DNA of 9,062 nucleotides from Bacteroidota bacterium (GTDB lineage: Bacteria; Bacteroidota; Bacteroidia; Flavobacteriales; Flavobacteriaceae). This document shows positions 6,115 through 9,062 of the stretch, one piece after another. The position numbers and the translations under genes were made by a program. The DNA is taken from the NCBI GenBank assembly GCA_022601215.1, contig JAHZIZ010000058.1, positions 1-9,062 of the forward strand, in the 5' to 3' direction. Below the pieces are notes generated by a model, which worked only from the letters and a program-made list of their open reading frames with translations, was not told the origin of the DNA and made no database searches. Every line of letters starts with the position of its first letter. Within the stretch, counting starts at the first letter, position 1.

Positions 6115-7343
6115 GTAGTCCTGGCGCGTTTTTTGAGCTCAATGACAGAAATTTCTGGCCAAATGCCTACACGCCCGGGATATCCTATAAACCCAAATCC
6201 GCGGTTCACATTTATGTAACGTCCAAATTCTTCATATATTCCTGCCCAGTTCTCATAACGGTATTTCACTGGACTCCACTTAAACCATCCTGGAATTTCA
6301 ATTCCATATTGCATACCATGGGTATGCCCACTTAATGTAAGTTGAATGTTCTTTTCATCATTCCCTTTTACTTGTTCTTTCCAATGGGATGGATCGTGAC
6401 TCATTAAAATAGTGAAATCTTCTTTTGACAATCCACTATAGGCCTTTTCAAGATCTCCCGCTTTTTTAAAACCACCAGCGCCCCAGTTTTCGATTCCAAT
6501 CAATGAAATTTGCGCATCATTACGGGTAAATGTCCTATGCTCATTAAACAGTAAATCCCAGCCCATTTCAGCTTGCAATACCTTAAGGTCTTCTAAATTT
6601 TTTGCTTTCGCTTCCTCCGAATCCCATTGCACATAATCCCCATAATCGTGATTCCCCAACACCGAATACACTCCTTCCTTGGCTTTTAATTTTGAAAAAG
6701 ACTTTTTCCACTGCGTCATCTCTTCCGCAACATTATTCACTAAATCCCCCGTAAAAAGAATCACATCACTCCCCTGTTCATTAATTAGATTGATTCCATA
6801 ATTCACCTTTTCGGCATTATCGAAACTACCACTGTGAACATCGCTAATTTGAGTGAGTGTGAACCCGTCAAATTCGTCCGGAAGATCATCAAATTCAAGC
6901 GAATATTTCAATACCTTATAGTTATATTTTCCCCGGACCATCCCCACTAATAAAGAGGTGAAAGGAATAGCAGCTAACCCAAGAGCAATGGTACTCACAA
7001 ACTTTCTTCGAGAAGGAATGTGGAATGCTTCAGAAGTATCATTCAATTTAACAACAGCGGCAATTCCCAATCTGATGATATCTTCCATGGCCATGATAAC
7101 CAGCACAAAGAACTTACCAAAATATACGGCCATCACGACGCCAAAAATATACATCTGAGACGCATTAGCCATTCTAACTGACTTCAAGGCAGTTAACTGA
7201 TAAATAAAAGCGCCCAATAACAATACCGAAAATCCAAAATACACCCAATGCAACCAAGGTTGCTTAAAGAGCGTTTTAAAGGCTTGATAGGCATAGAGAT
7301 CAAAGATGATAAATACGACTAGAAAAAAAATAATTCGAGACAT
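6111..7343 (-). CDS. Membrane-anchored metallophosphoesterase (YkuE/YaeI-like)
   Basis: A 410-residue calcineurin-like phosphoesterase with a long membrane part. Hydrophobic helices lie at about 3-20, 31-51 and 65-85. Next comes the twin-arginine-like motif SRRKF (111-115) and a further hydrophobic stretch (117-134). The catalytic domain starts near 150 and shows the full metal-binding set: D168-V-H170, GD199-200, GNHD 230-233, H316 in MSHDPSHW, and GHTHG at 339-343. The usual second Gly of GHTHGGQ is Met here (GHTHGMQ). Relatives include B. subtilis YkuE, a Tat-exported cell-wall phosphodiesterase; LpxG-like UDP-diacylglucosamine hydrolases belong to the same broad group. Metal-dependent cleavage of a phosphodiester or phosphomonoester at the envelope is likely; the substrate is unknown. 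It has its own promoter and is transcribed divergently from the GH92 gene. Confidence 0.9.
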   Translation of the reverse strand: MSRIIFFLVVFIIFDLYAYQAFKTLFKQPWLHWVYFGFSVLLLGAFIYQLTALKSVRMANASQMYIFGVVMAVYFGKFFVLVIMAMEDIIRLGIAAVVKLNDTSEAFHIPSRRKFVSTIALGLAAIPFTSLLVGMVRGKYNYKVLKYSLEFDDLPDEFDGFTLTQISDVHSGSFDNAEKVNYGINLINEQGSDVILFTGDLVNNVAEEMTQWKKSFSKLKAKEGVYSVLGNHDYGDYVQWDSEEAKAKNLEDLKVLQAEMGWDLLFNEHRTFTRNDAQISLIGIENWGAGGFKKAGDLEKAYSGLSKEDFTILMSHDPSHWKEQVKGNDEKNIQLTLSGHTHGMQYGIEIPGWFKWSPVKYRYENWAGIYEEFGRYINVNRGFGFIGYPGRVGIWPEISVIELKKRARTT

Positions 7344-7363
7344 AGTTCAGACGATATTTGAAT

Positions 7364-7396
7364 CAAAAATACATCCCTTTATAAACGCTGTCACAA
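7364..7396 (-). promoter_or_regulatory. Promoter of the metallophosphoesterase gene
   Basis: On the - strand TATTTTTG (7371-7364) fits TAnnTTTG exactly and is preceded by TTG (7396-7394) after a 22-nt spacer, near the upper end of the usual range. The box ends 20 nt before the ATG, giving a short leader. It lies within the 112-bp divergent gap shared with the GH92 gene. Confidence 0.6.
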
Positions 7397-7455
7397 TACT
7401 TTAGTTTTTTTTAACTGTTTTTGTAACTTAGAAACTTCAACCAGACCTAACCATT

Positions 7456-9062
7456 TTGAAACATTTACTAGTACTCCTTTTGAGCAGTTTGTTTTTACTT
7501 AGCTGCCAGACATCAGAAACCGAACCCCTGGCCAAAAAAGACAAGCCACTCACGTCTTATGTAAATACGTTTATTGGAACGGGGGGACACGGACATACAT
7601 ATCCTGGCGCCACCATGCCTTTTGGGATGATGCAACTAAGCCCAGACACACGACTGGAAGGGTGGGATGGTTGTAGTGGATACCATTACAGTGACTCCTA
7701 CATCTACGGGTTTTCGCATACGCATTTAAGTGGTACAGGAGTTAGCGATTACGGAGACATTTTAATAATGCCTACGAATAGGTTAAATTTTCACAATGGG
7801 GCTGATGGGGAAAGTGGGTACCGAGCCCATTTTAATCACGACGAAGAATTTGCTTCTCCTGGTTTTTATAAGGTTTATTTAGATAGCACTGACATCCATG
7901 TTGAACTCACAGTAACGGAACGTGCTGGAATGCATAAATACCAATACCCTTCCGCAGATAATCAGTTTGCGATTTTAGATTTAGTTCATCGCGACAAGGT
8001 GATCGATGCACAAATTGAAATTCTTTCAGATACTGAGATTCAAGGGTATCGACATTCTAAGGCCTGGGCAAATGATCAGCGATTATACTTCAACATAAAA
8101 ACATCGCATCCTTTTTCGGAAAAACTACAATCCCCTCCTGCCGAAGGAATGCCTGGTGGCCAAAGAGACGCATTACTTTTTGACAATCCGAAAAATGAAC
8201 CTATCATTATTTCCATTGGAATTTCAGCTGTAGATGAAGCTGGAGCCAAATTGAATAGAGAGACAGAAATAGGGACCAAAACCTTTGATCAATTAAAAGC
8301 CACCGCGACTCAACGATGGGAAAACCAGCTGGAAAAAATCATAGTAGAGAGTGACGATGACAACTATAAAACCAATTTCTATTCTGCCTTGTATCACACG
8401 ATGATCGCCCCCAACCTATATCAAGATGTAGATGGTCGCTATCGAGGAATGGATCTAGCGATTCATCAAACTACCGATTTTAATTATTACACGGTTTTTT
8501 CTCTATGGGATACCTACAGGGCAGCGCACCCACTTTATACTATAATAGAAGAAGAGCGAACTAATCACTTTATAAGCACCATGCTTGCAAAGTATGACGA
8601 GGGTGGTATCCTACCCATTTGGGATCTCTCTGCCAACTACACAGGATGCATGATAGGGTATCATGGCGTTCCAGTAATTGCCGATGCATACCTTAAAGGT
8701 ATTCAAGATTACGATACCGAAAAAGCGCTCAATGCCATGGTGCATAGTGCTACGCGAGACCACCTAGGCTTGGCAGCTTACCAGCAAACTGGATTTATCC
8801 CGGTGGAAGAAGAGAGTGAGAGTGTATCCAAGACGTTAGAATACGCATATGATGATTGGACCATAGCTCAAATGGCTAAGGCCATGAATAAAACAGACCT
8901 TTCTTCTCAATTTTTGGCAAGAGCTCAATCTTATAAAAATCTATTTAATCCAGAAACCGGGTTTTTACAAGGACGTTTTCGCAATACATGGTTTGGCCCA
9001 TTTGACCCCTTTGAAGTGAATTTCAACTACACAGAAGCTAATGCTTGGCAGTATAGTTTATA
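7456..9062 (+). CDS. GH92 alpha-mannosidase lipoprotein, 3' end cut by the window
   Basis: The frame is open from TTG at 7456 to the window end: 535 codons plus two bases, with no stop. I start at TTG because the in-frame stop at 7429 leaves no ATG before it, and translation from TTG gives a clear lipoprotein signal peptide (KHLLVLLLSSLFLLSCQ, lipobox LLSC). The first downstream ATG (about codon 54) would delete the signal and the family's N-terminal motif. ATT at 7453 is a less likely alternative. GH92 hallmarks are FIGTGGHGHTYPGATMPFG, the block from GWDGCSGYHY to GTGVSDYGD, SLWDTYRAAHP, and the block from GGILPIWDLS to YHGVPVIADAY. E527 in TEANAWQY probably corresponds to the family's general acid. 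The catalytic-base aspartates lie beyond the window. It probably trims alpha-linked mannose, Ca2+-dependently, at the envelope. No SusC/SusD genes are visible on this side. Confidence 0.92.
   Translation, partial: MKHLLVLLLSSLFLLSCQTSETEPLAKKDKPLTSYVNTFIGTGGHGHTYPGATMPFGMMQLSPDTRLEGWDGCSGYHYSDSYIYGFSHTHLSGTGVSDYGDILIMPTNRLNFHNGADGESGYRAHFNHDEEFASPGFYKVYLDSTDIHVELTVTERAGMHKYQYPSADNQFAILDLVHRDKVIDAQIEILSDTEIQGYRHSKAWANDQRLYFNIKTSHPFSEKLQSPPAEGMPGGQRDALLFDNPKNEPIIISIGISAVDEAGAKLNRETEIGTKTFDQLKATATQRWENQLEKIIVESDDDNYKTNFYSALYHTMIAPNLYQDVDGRYRGMDLAIHQTTDFNYYTVFSLWDTYRAAHPLYTIIEEERTNHFISTMLAKYDEGGILPIWDLSANYTGCMIGYHGVPVIADAYLKGIQDYDTEKALNAMVHSATRDHLGLAAYQQTGFIPVEEESESVSKTLEYAYDDWTIAQMAKAMNKTDLSSQFLARAQSYKNLFNPETGFLQGRFRNTWFGPFDPFEVNFNYTEANAWQYSL

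Noticed and set aside
7397..7431. TACTTTAG (7397-7404) and TAACTTAG (7424-7431) as + strand promoter boxes for the GH92 gene
   Set aside because: Each misses the consensus and neither has a TTG at a suitable distance. The GH92 gene needs a promoter in this gap, but I cannot choose one.
8076..8279. Open - strand frame of 67 codons inside the GH92 gene
   Set aside because: It lies antisense within a continuous, motif-rich GH92 reading frame.
1..9062. Signs of a mobile element, CRISPR array, phage or defence system
   Set aside because: No transposase, integrase, terminal repeats, spaced direct repeats or defence domains are visible, and gene content is of chromosomal housekeeping and envelope type.

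Overview
The window looks like an ordinary chromosomal segment of a marine-type member of the Flavobacteriaceae (phylum Bacteroidota). The evidence is AT-rich DNA with A-rich leaders in place of Shine-Dalgarno sites, promoters of the Bacteroidota form TTG-N(~20)-TAnnTTTG, a DUF2723/GT117 membrane protein (a family characteristic of this phylum), and a GH92 lipoprotein mannosidase. The genus cannot be fixed from what is visible.

Layout. Positions 1-102 are a short non-coding leader with an imperfect inverted repeat. Positions 103-1482 (+) encode a DnaQ-type 3'-5' exonuclease fused to a UvrC-type GIY-YIG nuclease with a Cys cluster. A perfect 28-nt palindrome at 1523-1550 separates it from a converging tRNA-Gln(UUG) gene at 1552-1624 (-), which has a near-ideal promoter at 1643-1676. 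After a gap of about 210 bp comes a (+) pair: a 1101-residue DUF2723 (GT117) membrane glycosyltransferase-like protein (1838-5143), then, after one base, a polysaccharide deacetylase with all CE4 motifs (5145-5774). These meet a (-) pair head-on, with stop codons interlocked in a 4-nt overlap. That pair is a thioredoxin-fold protein that has lost its first active-site Cys (5771-6067) and, upstream of it, a polytopic metallophosphoesterase with an internal twin-arginine-like motif (6111-7343). Divergent from the latter, a GH92 alpha-mannosidase lipoprotein starts with TTG at 7456 and runs off the window end.

How the genes relate. The exonuclease/nuclease fusion is a DNA-repair-type gene unrelated to its neighbours. 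The GT117-like protein and the deacetylase are almost certainly co-translated and point to cell-envelope glycan or glycoprotein work. The metallophosphoesterase and GH92 enzyme are also envelope-associated, but no SusC/SusD pair, regulator or other polysaccharide-locus marker is visible. There is no sign of phage, insertion sequence, CRISPR array or defence system. I found no new multi-gene system here. The most interesting points are the degenerate thioredoxin, the UvrC-like Cys cluster, the possible mixed Sec/Tat topology of the phosphoesterase, and the interlocked convergent stop codons.
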